Assembly (NCBI RefSeq): GCF_000425865.1
Contig: NZ_AUEG01000001.1
Location: forward strand, 517,998-581,997
DNA length: 64,000 nt
Direction of reading: 5' to 3'
From: Lacticigenium naphthae DSM 19658
Lineage (GTDB): Bacteria > Bacillota > Bacilli > Lactobacillales > Carnobacteriaceae_A
Below the pieces are notes generated by a model. The model made no database searches. It saw nothing but the letters and a program-made list of their open reading frames with translations, and had not been told where the DNA came from. The translations under genes were made by a program, and so were the position numbers. Positions 47,090-56,701 of the stretch are shown here, piece by piece (position 1 is the first letter of the stretch; each line of letters begins with the position of its first letter).

Positions 47090-48273
47090 ATCTTAGATCC
47101 CTCTCTTATCACTTTTCCCGATTCAATAGTATCTCCTTTTTTGAACACAAGCGGTTTTTCTCTCGTGCCTTCCAAGTGAACATTATCGCCCACCTTAATG
47201 TTTTTATCTAAAATCACATATTTCAAATAACAATTCTTCCCGATTTTTGTCCCATGCATAATAATTGAGCATGACACTTCGGTATCTTCTCGAATTTTAG
47301 TTTGACGATAAAGGAGAGAGTTTTCAACTTTTCCATAAATTTCACAATCACTTGCTATTAAAGCATTATTTACTACTGCATTAGGTCCGTAGTATGTTGG
47401 CGCTCCATGTCGAGGACGTGTAATGATTGGGTCATTTCTATAAAATAATGCATTGAAATTTTTTTCCTCGAGAATTTCCATGTTTGCCTCAAAATAACTA
47501 GGAATGTCTTCGATGCTTTTTAGATAGCCAGTATATTCATACCCATAGGCTTTATCTCCATTTTCAAGACTATACCTTAAAAATGTATTGCCATCGATAC
47601 GAGAATTTCCTTCTTCTGCTTTTTTTAAATAACGATTGAATACCTCTTTGCCCATTATGACATAATTCATTCCCAGAGAGACCGTTTTATCTTCATAAGG
47701 AACTTCACTCATCTTTTCCATTTTTGAAAGATAGTCATCTTCATTCCCATCAAAATAATACGCAAAGGTCTCAGTATCTTTTTTTAATGCTTTCCGACTT
47801 ACTTTTTTAAACGCAGCTGTAATATCAGCATTTTTTTCCTGATGATATTGTAAGATTGCATTTAGACTGATATTACTTAACATATTGCTTCCACAGAGAA
47901 GCACGTAGTCTGCTTTTGATTTTTGTACATATTTCCTGTGATTGTCAAAATAGGTTATGTTAAATTCTTCATCTCTCTCAGCTCTTAAGGTTTTTAATTC
48001 AATTTGCGAATGGGTGAAGACTCCTCCACCTACTGGAGAATCTAATCCCCAATTGGCTCCACTCCGAATATGATCATAAAGGGAATGGCCACTTTCAGAT
48101 ATAAACAAAGCAGCCGAATTCACCTCAGCATTATAAAGAGCAGAGAAGGGGAAATCTATAAGCCTATAGCGACAAGCAAAAGGTAGCGAAGCAACCGGTC
48201 TATTTTGAGTTAAAGGTCTTAAATCTTTTGAATCTTCAACTAAATTCAGTATTGCTGCAATTTTATTCCTCAT
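47086..48273 (-). CDS. glgD: Glucose-1-phosphate adenylyltransferase regulatory subunit
   Basis: 395 residues, homologous to GlgC but without its catalytic signature. The N-terminus reads [22 protein letters not shown] in place of the GGxGxRLxxLT loop, as is normal for GlgD, which forms a hetero-oligomer with GlgC and raises its activity. A left-handed beta-helix tail (about residues 285-390) is present. Start at ATG 48273, eight bases after GGAGG and 11 bases inside the end of glgC. Confidence 0.93.
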   Translation of the reverse strand: MRNKIAAILNLVEDSKDLRPLTQNRPVASLPFACRYRLIDFPFSALYNAEVNSAALFISESGHSLYDHIRSGANWGLDSPVGGGVFTHSQIELKTLRAERDEEFNITYFDNHRKYVQKSKADYVLLCGSNMLSNISLNAILQYHQEKNADITAAFKKVSRKALKKDTETFAYYFDGNEDDYLSKMEKMSEVPYEDKTVSLGMNYVIMGKEVFNRYLKKAEEGNSRIDGNTFLRYSLENGDKAYGYEYTGYLKSIEDIPSYFEANMEILEEKNFNALFYRNDPIITRPRHGAPTYYGPNAVVNNALIASDCEIYGKVENSLLYRQTKIREDTEVSCSIIMHGTKIGKNCYLKYVILDKNIKVGDNVHLEGTREKPLVFKKGDTIESGKVIREGSKI

Positions 48274-49408
48274 GAGTAAGTCCTCCGATCTCTTCATTAT
48301 ATCCGAGTACGGCAATGTCTTTATCTTTACCGATTACTTGTCCGCCATCATAAATCCGAGCGCCTTCACCTATGATTGCTTTTTCAATGTGGACATTTTC
48401 TCCAATAACTACATCGGCCATGACAAAGCTATCTTTGACTACGGATCCTTTTCCTACACGTACGTTATGCGATAAAATCGAATGTTCAACTTCTCCAGAC
48501 ACATAACATCCATCCGTAATCATTGAATTTGTTACCTTCCCAGTTTTCGATATAAATTGCGGTGGACAATCTGGAGTACGCGAATAGATACGCCAGTTGG
48601 TGTCCCGAATATTTAAGTCATGATCGGGATTAATAAACTCCATATTAGCTTCCCATAAACTTTCAATTGTCCCTACGTCTTTCCAGTAATCCTCAAAAGC
48701 ATATGCAAAAACTTGCTCACTATTATCTAAATAAGCTGGGATAACATCTCCACCGAAATCAAGCATGTTCCGTGTTTTAGACTGATTGTCTTGTAAGTAT
48801 TGTTTTAATCTAGGCCAATTAAAAATATAAATCCCCATTGAAGCCAGATTGCTTTTTGGCTTAGCTGGTTTTTCATCAAATTCGATGATGCGATTTGTTA
48901 AATCTGTATTCATAATGCCAAATCGAGGTGCTTCATCCCAAGAAACTGGCAAAACGCCCACAGTTAATGAAGCAGCTTTTTCTTTATGAAAATTCAACAT
49001 TTTTTCATAATCCATTTTGTAAATGTGATCTCCCGAAAGAACAAGTACATAGTCTGGATTATATTGATCTATATAATCAATGTTTTGATAAATGGCGTGT
49101 GCAGTTCCCTTAAACCATTTTTCGCCGTCAACACTTGAATAGGGTTGTAAAATTGTTGCACCACCGTTGTGCCTGTTTAGTCCCCAAGGTGCTCCATCCC
49201 CTACATGTTCATTTAATATTAGTGGTTGATATTGAGTAACTACTCCAACATTAGTTATTCCTGAATTTGCACAATTACTTAAAGCAAAATCGATTATCCT
49301 ATATTTTCCACCAAAAGGAACAGCTGGCTTAGCAATCTGTTTTGTTAATTTCCCAAGTCGACTCCCTTGTCCCCCGGCTAAAACCATACCTAGTATTTCA
49401 GTTTTCAT
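48263..49408 (-). CDS. glgC: Glucose-1-phosphate adenylyltransferase
   Basis: Makes ADP-glucose, the committed step of glycogen synthesis. 381 residues. Nucleotide-binding [20 protein letters not shown] (residues 10-29), [26 protein letters not shown] with the catalytic Asp, [11 protein letters not shown], and a C-terminal beta-helix. Second gene of the operon, 42 bases after glgB; a GGAAG site precedes the ATG. Confidence 0.96.
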   Translation of the reverse strand: MKTEILGMVLAGGQGSRLGKLTKQIAKPAVPFGGKYRIIDFALSNCANSGITNVGVVTQYQPLILNEHVGDGAPWGLNRHNGGATILQPYSSVDGEKWFKGTAHAIYQNIDYIDQYNPDYVLVLSGDHIYKMDYEKMLNFHKEKAASLTVGVLPVSWDEAPRFGIMNTDLTNRIIEFDEKPAKPKSNLASMGIYIFNWPRLKQYLQDNQSKTRNMLDFGGDVIPAYLDNSEQVFAYAFEDYWKDVGTIESLWEANMEFINPDHDLNIRDTNWRIYSRTPDCPPQFISKTGKVTNSMITDGCYVSGEVEHSILSHNVRVGKGSVVKDSFVMADVVIGENVHIEKAIIGEGARIYDGGQVIGKDKDIAVLGYNEEIGGLTHEE

Positions 49409-49450
49409 ACACGCGGAAGTTTTCGAAATACTTCCTTCCCTCCATTTCCA

Positions 49451-51373
49451 TTAATATATTTTTGGAACATTATACACTCTTTTGGGTTTTATAACTGTGA
49501 CGCTCATCGCAGGGGCCATTACTTCGATAGAATGATTCATTCCTTGGTGGCCGATCGGGTTACTGGAAAAATCTTCTTGACCAGCGCTCCAAGTCCCTCC
49601 AAATTCTTCCATTTCAGTATTCAATATTTCAGTGTATTTCCCTGCATAAGGGACTCCAACGCGAACATTTTGTCTTTCAACTGGAACAAAGTTACACACA
49701 ACTATCACAAAATCACGTGGCCTTTTTCCTTTCCGCATGAATATGAGTATACTTTCTTGTGCATTGCTGGCATCTAAAAGGTGTAATCCCTCTGGAGAAT
49801 GATCGATTTCCCATAGTGCTCTTTCTGACTTGTAAAGCCTGTTCAACTGCTCCATAAAATGAGCATGTGATCTATTTGCTGGATCATTAAGGTTCTCCCA
49901 TTCTAAGCCGGAATGAACTCGCCATTCTAAAAATTGACCAAACTCTGTTCCCATGAAATGAAGTTTTTTTCCAGGATGCATTAATCTGTATGCCTCAATA
50001 GTTCGAAGACCAGCAAATTGATTGTATCTGTCTCCAAACATTTTATGCATCATTGATTTTTTCCCGTGTACAACTTCATCATGAGAAAATGGAAGAACAA
50101 AATTTTCATTGAAAGTATACATAAATGAAAAGGTAATTAGATTAAAGTGATCTTTTCTAAATAGTGGATCCATTTCGAAAAATTTTAAAGTGTCATTCAT
50201 CCATCCCATATTCCATTTGTAATTAAATCCCAATCCGCCCTCGTGTATTGGAGAAGTAACTTTTGACCAGGCTGTACTTTCCTCAGCAATCATCAAAATT
50301 TCTTCATGACGTTCAAAGATATTTTTATTCATTTTTTGAATGAACTCAACACCAAACTGATTGTGATTACTTCCATCATCGTTTGGTATCCATTCTCCTT
50401 CATCATAATCTAAATAAAGCATATTACTGACAGCGTCGACTCTCAATCCATCTAAATGAAATTGCTCAATCCAAAACAACGCATTCGATATAAGAAAGCT
50501 ATGGATTTGGGGTTTACTCAAGTCAAAATTGAGGGTTCCCCATCGTACATTTTCAGCTTGAATTGGATTGTCGTATTCAAATTGTGAAGTCCCATCAAAA
50601 TAAGCCATCCCGTAATCATTTTTATTGAAATGACCGGGAACCCAATCCATGATAACGCCAATGTTTTCCTGATGAGCTGTATCTACGAATTCTTGAAACT
50701 CTTCCATAGTTCCGAACTTAGAAGAAATTGCAAAATACCCCGTTGCTTGATAACCCCAGGAAGCATCTAATGGATGTTCGACTAATGGCAAGAATTCAAT
50801 ATGGGTATATCCCATCGATTTAACATATGGTATCAATTCATTCTTTAAGTCCGTAATAGAATACCAAGAACCATCTTCATGGTGTTTCCAAGAACTCATA
50901 TGAACTTCATAAATGTTAAGTGGCCGTTCATAAACAGTTAATCTTTTACGATTTGCTAGCCAAATACCATCATTCCATTTTTTTTGAGGTAGGAATTTTA
51001 TTACTGATGAATCTTTCGGTCTCACTTCAAACTCGTGAGCAAAAGGATCGATTTTCAACTTAATTGTTCCATCCGCTTGGACCATTCTGTATTTGTAACA
51101 ATCTCCCTCTTTTGCCTCTGAAGAAAACCCCGTCCACGTTCCAGTCTCCCCAATTTTTTTTAATTCAAAATTATCCTGCCATTGATTAAAATCTCCAACC
51201 ACGTAAATGTTTCTTGCATGTGGAGCCCAAACAGTGAATTGAACTCCTTTTTCACCTTCAATAATTTCTTCTTTCACGCCGTACCGATAATAACTTTCAA
51301 AAGAGACTCCTGTATTAAATAAATAAGCATCTTTTTCTATTGCTTTAAATCGCTCATCAAAATGATTATTCAA
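49451..51373 (-). CDS. glgB: 1,4-alpha-glucan branching enzyme
   Basis: Introduces alpha-1,6 branches into glycogen. 640 residues: N-terminal CBM48 domain (about 25-110, GVQFTVWAPHARNIYVVGDF), GH13 barrel with GVIMDWVPGHF, DGLRVDAVSNMLY (nucleophile Asp), MIAEEST (acid Glu) and LPFSHDEVVHGK, then a C-terminal beta domain. Start set at TTG 51373 (MNNHFDERF), nine bases after GGGAGG; no ATG fits. First gene of glgBCDAP-amy, preceded by a long leader. Confidence 0.94.
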   Translation of the reverse strand: MNNHFDERFKAIEKDAYLFNTGVSFESYYRYGVKEEIIEGEKGVQFTVWAPHARNIYVVGDFNQWQDNFELKKIGETGTWTGFSSEAKEGDCYKYRMVQADGTIKLKIDPFAHEFEVRPKDSSVIKFLPQKKWNDGIWLANRKRLTVYERPLNIYEVHMSSWKHHEDGSWYSITDLKNELIPYVKSMGYTHIEFLPLVEHPLDASWGYQATGYFAISSKFGTMEEFQEFVDTAHQENIGVIMDWVPGHFNKNDYGMAYFDGTSQFEYDNPIQAENVRWGTLNFDLSKPQIHSFLISNALFWIEQFHLDGLRVDAVSNMLYLDYDEGEWIPNDDGSNHNQFGVEFIQKMNKNIFERHEEILMIAEESTAWSKVTSPIHEGGLGFNYKWNMGWMNDTLKFFEMDPLFRKDHFNLITFSFMYTFNENFVLPFSHDEVVHGKKSMMHKMFGDRYNQFAGLRTIEAYRLMHPGKKLHFMGTEFGQFLEWRVHSGLEWENLNDPANRSHAHFMEQLNRLYKSERALWEIDHSPEGLHLLDASNAQESILIFMRKGKRPRDFVIVVCNFVPVERQNVRVGVPYAGKYTEILNTEMEEFGGTWSAGQEDFSSNPIGHQGMNHSIEVMAPAMSVTVIKPKRVYNVPKIY

Positions 51374-51840
51374 AAAAGTCAACCTCCCTTGCAAAAAATA
51401 TAACACTTTTGTCTATTCTATATCTTTCACATCATTTTTTCATCTTTTATTTCTATTTTTTCCTACGAACATTTCATTGTTATAAAAACACTGAATTTTT
51501 TGTTAAAAAAAAAATGAGATAACTAAATTTCCGCGCAATCCCATCCAATAAATGTTTTTTTTAAAACATTAGTTTACATGGGATGAAAACGATTAAATGA
51601 AGATTGGTCTGGTTGAAAAAAATAAAAAAAATCAATTGCTCTATATACTCAGTGTAACTTTATTTAATTATTTATGAAAGACAAATGCATCAATTAAAAA
51701 TGAGAATCTGTTGTGAAAATGGTTTGATTGCCCTGTTTTTCTCTCGGTTTTCAATGACTTCTTGCTCCGATAGATGTATACTTATAATATATCAACCGCA
51801 CCCTTAAGCAATTTTTTTCATGAAAAAGGAGGGAATTTAT
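51374..51840. promoter_or_regulatory. Divergent control region of glgB and nfeD
   Basis: 467 gene-free bases. A two-tier inverted repeat lies at 51538-51584: outer arms ATCCCAT/ATGGGAT, inner arms AATGTTTT/AAAACATT. It abuts a catabolite-control (cre)-like site TGAAAACGATTAAA at 51584-51597 (13 of 14 to TGWNANCGNTNWCA). A cre site would fit carbon-source control of glycogen genes. The remainder is AT-rich with no further feature recognised; TATAAT-like sequence near 51785 could serve nfeD. Confidence 0.45.
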
Positions 51841-52446
51841 ATGGAAGGATTATTATTAGGTATCGGTTTTATAGGATTAGTATTAGCGTTATTAACACCT
51901 CGTTCAAAAATTGGTGCGGCAATCACTTTAATTAGTTTTAGTGCCTATTTTTTTCTTATTGGAATGAATCAATGGTTCCCTATAGCTTTGTTTGTCTTGG
52001 GTCTCGTGCTTCTAATAATCGAAGTGTTTATTCCAGACTTTGGATTAGTAGGAATCAGTGGCATTCTGCTCATCGTTGGGGGAATATATCTCACGATTGG
52101 AGATGTTGGCCAGACTATTAGAGATCTTAGTTTAGCCATACTTGTTACCGCGAGTTTGGTCTATTATTTAATTAAAAAAGGTTATTCTTTTGAAAATCTT
52201 AATCAAATAATTTTACAAACGAATCTAGAGGCAAAGGAAGAAAAAGCACCTCATCCTATTCTTGAAAGTGGTACAAAAGCTATTGCAAGCACAGACCTAC
52301 GTCCTTCAGGAAAAGCGATAGTGAAAAATGGACATGAAATGGAATTAGATGTTCTCAGTATCAGTGGGCATATTGCAAAAGGTGAAGAAATAATTATAGA
52401 AAAAGTTTCAGGCTCTAAAATAACTGTTAGGAGAGAAAATACATGA
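51841..52446 (+). CDS. NfeD family membrane protein (short form)
   Basis: 201 residues: about five hydrophobic helices (residues 1-120) and a soluble C-terminal OB-fold (about 135-200, [20 protein letters not shown]), typical of NfeD. The N-terminal ClpP-like protease domain of long NfeD (about 430 residues in Bacillus YqeZ) is missing, so it is the short, non-protease type. It overlaps floA by four bases, and NfeD and flotillins are functional partners in membrane microdomains. SD AAGGAGGG seven bases before the ATG. Confidence 0.88.
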   Translation: MEGLLLGIGFIGLVLALLTPRSKIGAAITLISFSAYFFLIGMNQWFPIALFVLGLVLLIIEVFIPDFGLVGISGILLIVGGIYLTIGDVGQTIRDLSLAILVTASLVYYLIKKGYSFENLNQIILQTNLEAKEEKAPHPILESGTKAIASTDLRPSGKAIVKNGHEMELDVLSISGHIAKGEEIIIEKVSGSKITVRRENT

Positions 52447-53429
52447 ATATAGAAAATTGGATTGGAATTGCTATAGTAGCAGTCATCATTCTCATCATCC
52501 TCAGTGTATTCTTACGTTTTGTACCTGTAGGATTATGGATCACTGCTTACTTCTCTGGAGTAAAAGTAAAAATTGGTACATTAATTGGAATGAGATTGCG
52601 ACGGGTTATCCCTCATCAAATCATAAGACCCTTGATAAAAGCTACTAAAGCTGGGTTAGATTTAAAAATTGATGAATTAGAAGCTCACTATTTAGCTGGT
52701 GGGAATATAAATACGGTAATTGATGCTTTAATTGCCGCTCACCGTGCAAATATTGAATTAGAGTTTACACAAGCAGCAGCAATTGATTTAGCTGGAAGAA
52801 ATGTTTTTGAAGCTGTCCAAGTTTCAGTTAATCCAAAAGTAATAGTTACTCCTGATATTGCAGCTGTTGCTAAGGATGGTATCGAAATTATCGCAAAAGC
52901 TAAAGTAACCGTTCGTGCTAATATTGAGCGTTTAGTTGGTGGTGCTGGTGAAGATACCATTATTGCCCGTGTTGGTGAAGGAATAGTAACCACTGTCGGT
53001 AGTGCGAACAAACATTCAGACGTATTAGAAAATCCCGACTTGATTTCTCGTACTGTATTAGGTAAAGGGTTAGATGCGGGAACAGCATTTGAAATTCTTT
53101 CCATTGACATTGCGGATGTCGATGTTGGTAGAAATATTGGAGCAAAATTACAAACAGAGCAAGCTGAGGCAGATAAAAACATTGCTCAAGCTAAAGCCGA
53201 AGAAAGACGCTCTATGGCTATCGCACAAGAGCAAGAAATGCGTGCTGAAACTCAAAAAATGCGTGCACGTGTGGTAGAAGCTGAAGCTGAAGTACCTCTC
53301 GCTATGGCTCAAGCCCTACGATCTGGAAACTTAGGTGTTATGGATTATTACAAGATGCAAAATATAAATGCAGATACAGATATGAGAAGTTCAATTTCTG
53401 ACCAAGCCAACGGCGAAAGCGAAGAGTGA
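52443..53429 (+). CDS. floA: Flotillin-like protein FloA
   Basis: 328-residue membrane-microdomain scaffold. A single N-terminal hairpin-like membrane segment (about 6-27) precedes the SPFH domain ([18 protein letters not shown]...), an Ala/Glu-rich flotillin coiled coil (about 230-300, [25 protein letters not shown]) and a short tail. Length equals Bacillus FloA/YqfA (331). Middle gene of nfeD-floA-unknown, with four-base overlap upstream. Confidence 0.94.
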   Translation: MNIENWIGIAIVAVIILIILSVFLRFVPVGLWITAYFSGVKVKIGTLIGMRLRRVIPHQIIRPLIKATKAGLDLKIDELEAHYLAGGNINTVIDALIAAHRANIELEFTQAAAIDLAGRNVFEAVQVSVNPKVIVTPDIAAVAKDGIEIIAKAKVTVRANIERLVGGAGEDTIIARVGEGIVTTVGSANKHSDVLENPDLISRTVLGKGLDAGTAFEILSIDIADVDVGRNIGAKLQTEQAEADKNIAQAKAEERRSMAIAQEQEMRAETQKMRARVVEAEAEVPLAMAQALRSGNLGVMDYYKMQNINADTDMRSSISDQANGESEE

Positions 53430-53434
53430 TTTTT

Positions 53435-53959
53435 ATGTTTGAATTATTAAGTTTTCTACCTCTTCTCATTCTATTCGGAATCGTTTATTCTGTGTTTTAT
53501 ACTTTCAAAGAACTCGAGCAAGCAAATAGAAGGAAAAAATCTGGAAACACAGATAAAAAACCATATGAAGATACCGTTTTTTCATGGGGTGAGGTAATTC
53601 AACCAAAAGAGGCTAGTGATCCCGAGTTTTCTTCAAAACAAAGAAATGCCGGTAAACAGAGTGAAGAAAAACCAGATTTTTCTCGCTCGAGAATTGAAGA
53701 TCGCAGAAGTATGGAGCGTATCCAACGAGGAACAGAGCGTAGGCGTTTAACTACCGCTGAGAGAAAAGCGTCCTTCGGAAAGGCAGCTTCTGGCTTAGTC
53801 AAGAAGGAGTATCAGCAAACAAATATCACAAGAATGGCTCCTTTATCTCGTAAGAACAAAAAGAAAAGAACTAGTGATCAACTCGTTTCAACAAATTCAA
53901 AATGGGTAGCTGGTATGATTATGAAAGAGGTACTTGATAAACCCAAAAGCCTAAAATAA
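53435..53959 (+). CDS. Small membrane protein with basic disordered tail, floA operon
   Basis: 174 residues. One N-terminal membrane helix (about 3-24, LLSFLPLLILFGIVYSVFY), then about 145 residues rich in Lys, Arg, Ser and Glu with no predicted fold, including a dense basic stretch (RRSMERIQRGTERRRLTTAERKAS region). In Bacillus a short gene (yqfB) follows floA, but this protein is larger and I do not see clear similarity. Start at ATG 53435; GTG 53426, overlapping the floA stop, is the alternative. A partner of the flotillin assembly is inference from position. Confidence 0.65.
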   Translation: MFELLSFLPLLILFGIVYSVFYTFKELEQANRRKKSGNTDKKPYEDTVFSWGEVIQPKEASDPEFSSKQRNAGKQSEEKPDFSRSRIEDRRSMERIQRGTERRRLTTAERKASFGKAASGLVKKEYQQTNITRMAPLSRKNKKKRTSDQLVSTNSKWVAGMIMKEVLDKPKSLK

Positions 53960-53960
53960 A

Positions 53961-53993
53961 AAAATCGAATGGGGTTTAAACCCATTCGATTTT
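53961..53993. terminator. Bidirectional terminator
   Basis: Perfect arms AAAATCGAATGGG/CCCATTCGATTTT with a 7-base loop between convergent operons. Confidence 0.88.
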
Positions 53994-54539
53994 TTATTTT
54001 TTTTCATGTAATTGCTTTTTTAAAAATTTATCAATTAACGGGCTCAACACAGGCGCTAAAATTATATAAAAACCAATATTCCCTAACGCATGCATAGTAT
54101 CAAAGGGAATTCCGGCTAGATAGTAGGCCCAAAAGTTTTGTATACCAAAAAAAGGAGCCTGAACTAGCGAAATAATAAATCCGTAAGCATAACCCAAAAA
54201 ACCTGCCAAAGCTGCTTTTGCAAACAACGGAAAATCATACTTTACTAGTCTCAAAAGTCCGATTATGATTACGATCATACTGTAAGAAACAATCTGAGCG
54301 ATCGTCCATACACCCATCCCCATAGACATATTTGATAATAAAATAGATAAAACAGTTACAATCAGTCCTTCTTTGATTCCCAATGCAAGAGTTAAAATCA
54401 TTAATATTACGGTTACCGGTTGTACATTTGGTAAAAATTGAAAGGCTAATCTGCTAACATGTGTTAAGGCAGTCAGCAAAGAAAGCAATGTGAGTTTTTT
54501 TATTGATAAACTAGATTTTAGGGTATTATTCCAATTCAT
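53994..54539 (-). CDS. ECF transporter S component, putative cobalamin type
   Basis: 181 residues with about five to six membrane helices and the ECF S-component style (short, no ATPase). Substrate binding S components need a shared EcfA/A'/T module, not present in the window. A B12 substrate is inferred from the cobalamin riboswitch upstream and the neighbouring adenosyltransferase. Its start overlaps the DUF4430 lipoprotein gene by 14 bases, so translation is coupled. Confidence 0.8.
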   Translation of the reverse strand: MNWNNTLKSSLSIKKLTLLSLLTALTHVSRLAFQFLPNVQPVTVILMILTLALGIKEGLIVTVLSILLSNMSMGMGVWTIAQIVSYSMIVIIIGLLRLVKYDFPLFAKAALAGFLGYAYGFIISLVQAPFFGIQNFWAYYLAGIPFDTMHALGNIGFYIILAPVLSPLIDKFLKKQLHEKK

Positions 54540-54918
54540 TTAATATCCATCTAATTTCATCTTGGTCTTCTACCTCATATTCATTTGCACCAATCATTAC
54601 TTGCTCATTATTAACTTCATACAACCACCATTGATTGGTATCGGGATTTTGCTCATATTCTTCTATTTTAGTCAAAAACCCATCTTCTATGTCTATATCA
54701 TATGCAGACTGCATTACATCTAAAAGGATATCTCCTTCTTCGACATCGACTTCCTTATGCAAATCATCTATTTCTTCTTCATCTATTTCCACACTGATTG
54801 AAATTGACAAATCCCCTGAGTCTACTGATTCAGTTTGTTTATCAACTTCCTGTTCCCTTCCACATGCACTTAGCAAAAAAAAGGTTACAAACAGTCCATA
54901 TTTTAAATTGCCTTTCAT
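54526..54918 (-). CDS. DUF4430 (transcobalamin-like) lipoprotein
   Basis: 130 residues. Signal with lipobox LLSAC (Cys at about residue 19), so the mature protein is lipid-anchored outside. An acidic linker is followed by a DUF4430 domain (about 50-130), the fold of the C-terminal domain of eukaryotic transcobalamin: GDILLDVMQSAYDIDIEDG, NQWWLYEVNNEQV, DEIRWILNE. It is probably the capture protein feeding the ECF S component. Start at ATG 54918, seven bases after AAGGAGG, downstream of a B12 riboswitch. Confidence 0.82.
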   Translation of the reverse strand: MKGNLKYGLFVTFFLLSACGREQEVDKQTESVDSGDLSISISVEIDEEEIDDLHKEVDVEEGDILLDVMQSAYDIDIEDGFLTKIEEYEQNPDTNQWWLYEVNNEQVMIGANEYEVEDQDEIRWILNELE

Positions 54919-54949
54919 CACAAATCCTCCTTAATAATATTGGAGGCAT

Positions 54950-55115
54950 AAAAATAACCACTGAGACATGCTCACTGGTTTCTGCACCGATTATTTTGCC
55001 TCGAAATAATCGGTGGAAAAATAATCAAGAGAAAGATCTGACTTAAAGCGCATAGCTTATCACAGTGGCGGGACCGTCCCGGATTCTAACCGGATTCCAT
55101 CTCATGGATTATTTT
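54950..55115 (-). promoter_or_regulatory. Cobalamin (B12) riboswitch with terminator
   Basis: Aptamer 55017-55115 on the minus strand. Its ends pair as P1 (AAAATAATC/GATTATTTT). It contains the core GGAATCCGGTTAGAATCCGG, then GACGGTCCCGCCACTGTGA and the B12-box-like AAGTCAGA. Downstream lie a 12-base hairpin (CACCGATTATTT arms, 54985-55015) and a terminator (54956-54980, AACCACTGAG arms with T-run). This layout gives transcription termination when B12 is bound, ahead of the DUF4430-ECF genes. Confidence 0.9.
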
Positions 55116-55162
55116 AAATTAACTATTTATAGCATAATCCTTCTAGGGCATTATGTCTATAT

Positions 55163-55729
55163 TTATTTATCGGGGTGAAAAACCTTTCCTCCTCTTTCAT
55201 AAATAGGCTCTTCAACTTTCATCTTGAAGTTGATGTACCGTGATAGAACAAATAAATAATCTGATAGTCGATTAATAAAAATCAATACTTCTGAATCTAA
55301 TTCAACTTCTTCGTGTAATCGAACGATGACTCTTTCTGCTCTTCTAGTTACCGTGCGTACAATGTGTAGTGACGCTGCAGCGGGATGCCCTCCAGGCAAA
55401 ATAAACGCTTCAATAGGTGGTGTTTTTTCAGAATACATGTCAATTCGTTTTTCCAACCATTCAATTTCTTCATCCGTTATTTTTTTATCTAATTTTTTTC
55501 TTATATCTGCAATATCTGTGCCTAAATCAAATAAATAATGCTGGATTTCAATCAATTCAACTTTTATTTCTTCATTATCAGATTCCAATCGCGCAATGCT
55601 ATCTCCTAAAAATGCATTTACTTCATCTAAAGATCCTATTGCTTCAATTAAGACATCTGTTTTTTTAACGGTTCTTCCTCCAATGACGTTTGTGTTTCCA
55701 TTGTCTCCTCGTTTTGTATACCATTTCAT
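55163..55729 (-). CDS. Cob(I)alamin adenosyltransferase, PduO type
   Basis: Makes adenosylcobalamin from cobalamin and ATP. 188 residues, four-helix bundle. N-terminal ATP-binding YTKRGDNGNTNVIGG (residues 4-18), then LHIVRTVTRRAERVIVRL (Arg cluster) and INRLSDYLFVLSRYINF, all standard for PduO-type ATR. The cobalamin-dependent user enzyme is not in the window. It ends five bases from the FUSC gene, and the riboswitch-controlled uptake genes follow on the same strand. Confidence 0.92.
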   Translation of the reverse strand: MKWYTKRGDNGNTNVIGGRTVKKTDVLIEAIGSLDEVNAFLGDSIARLESDNEEIKVELIEIQHYLFDLGTDIADIRKKLDKKITDEEIEWLEKRIDMYSEKTPPIEAFILPGGHPAAASLHIVRTVTRRAERVIVRLHEEVELDSEVLIFINRLSDYLFVLSRYINFKMKVEEPIYERGGKVFHPDK

Positions 55730-55733
55730 TTTA

Positions 55734-56687
55734 TCACTTCTTCCTTTTTATGTATTCATTTTTCAATTCCAAAAATCTTTTCAGATCATGTAAGATCAAA
55801 TACAAAACAGCTCTACTTTCAAATTCAGCTCTAGTTTGCGGAAGTTTCATTTTTTTATAAGATTGATGAAGTTCGTCAACATTACGTAGAAGATCAGCTG
55901 CTGTATTTTTTTCGTGAAGTTGTGAAGCGGTTAAGTAGAATAATCCACCTAACAATTTATTCTGTTCGGTAGATAACTGAATCAAATCTAAATTCTCACT
56001 TATTTCTTCTAACCTTTCCATTTGTTCTTTCCTCATTATAAAGTAAAGTAAATACTCGTTTTCTTGATTAAATAACTGATTATCCTGCTCCACTATTGCT
56101 GCTGATTGGGCTTCAGAAATTTTCTGATTAACCATTTTTATAATAGGCAGGAGGTTCTCCTGTTTGTCTTCTTTTCGCAGTACTCGGTCTATTGAAAATA
56201 ATGATTTTTGCATATCCATTTCAATTTGAGTTTTATATTGATCTAACTTACCTGATTGGGAAGGCATATAGAGATTGAAAATAAGCGCAACAGAAACGCC
56301 GATCAACATAAGTAAAAATTCATTCATCAATAAATTCAATGAAGTACTTTCGGCTAGTATTAAATGTGTGACTAAAACTGAACACGGAGCTAAGCCTGCT
56401 TGCAGTCTCAATCGATATGCAAGTGGTACATACAGCAATAGATATAATCCGAATACAATTACGGAATATCCAAAAAGATTAAAAACTAAAGTAGCGATCG
56501 TTAAAGCTATTATTGTTGAAAGAATTCTTTCAACCGCAATGATTATCGATGCTTTCTTTGTGTCTAGAATACTCAGAATGGCAATGATCCCAGCAGCTAA
56601 ACTACTCTCTAAATGTAATATTTCTGCTAACCAAATAGACAGGAGCGTAGCTAATACAATTTTAATTGTTTTTTGAGTATTGGACAT
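55734..56687 (-). CDS. Aromatic acid exporter / FUSC family membrane protein
   Basis: 317 residues: about six membrane helices in the first half (about residues 10-140), then a cytosolic helical region, as in the DUF939/ArAE group. Substrate unknown. Start at ATG 56687, five bases after AGGTGG; an in-frame GTG lies within that site. Lies between a Crp/Fnr gene (14-base gap) and the adenosyltransferase (4-base gap), so it is one operon. Confidence 0.78.
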   Translation of the reverse strand: MSNTQKTIKIVLATLLSIWLAEILHLESSLAAGIIAILSILDTKKASIIIAVERILSTIIALTIATLVFNLFGYSVIVFGLYLLLYVPLAYRLRLQAGLAPCSVLVTHLILAESTSLNLLMNEFLLMLIGVSVALIFNLYMPSQSGKLDQYKTQIEMDMQKSLFSIDRVLRKEDKQENLLPIIKMVNQKISEAQSAAIVEQDNQLFNQENEYLLYFIMRKEQMERLEEISENLDLIQLSTEQNKLLGGLFYLTASQLHEKNTAADLLRNVDELHQSYKKMKLPQTRAEFESRAVLYLILHDLKRFLELKNEYIKRKK

Positions 56688-56701
56688 AGTTACCACCTAT
56701 T

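Noticed and set aside
52739..53182. 147-codon minus-strand frame
   Set aside because: Antisense of floA, whose frame is clearly coding and conserved; no ribosome site.
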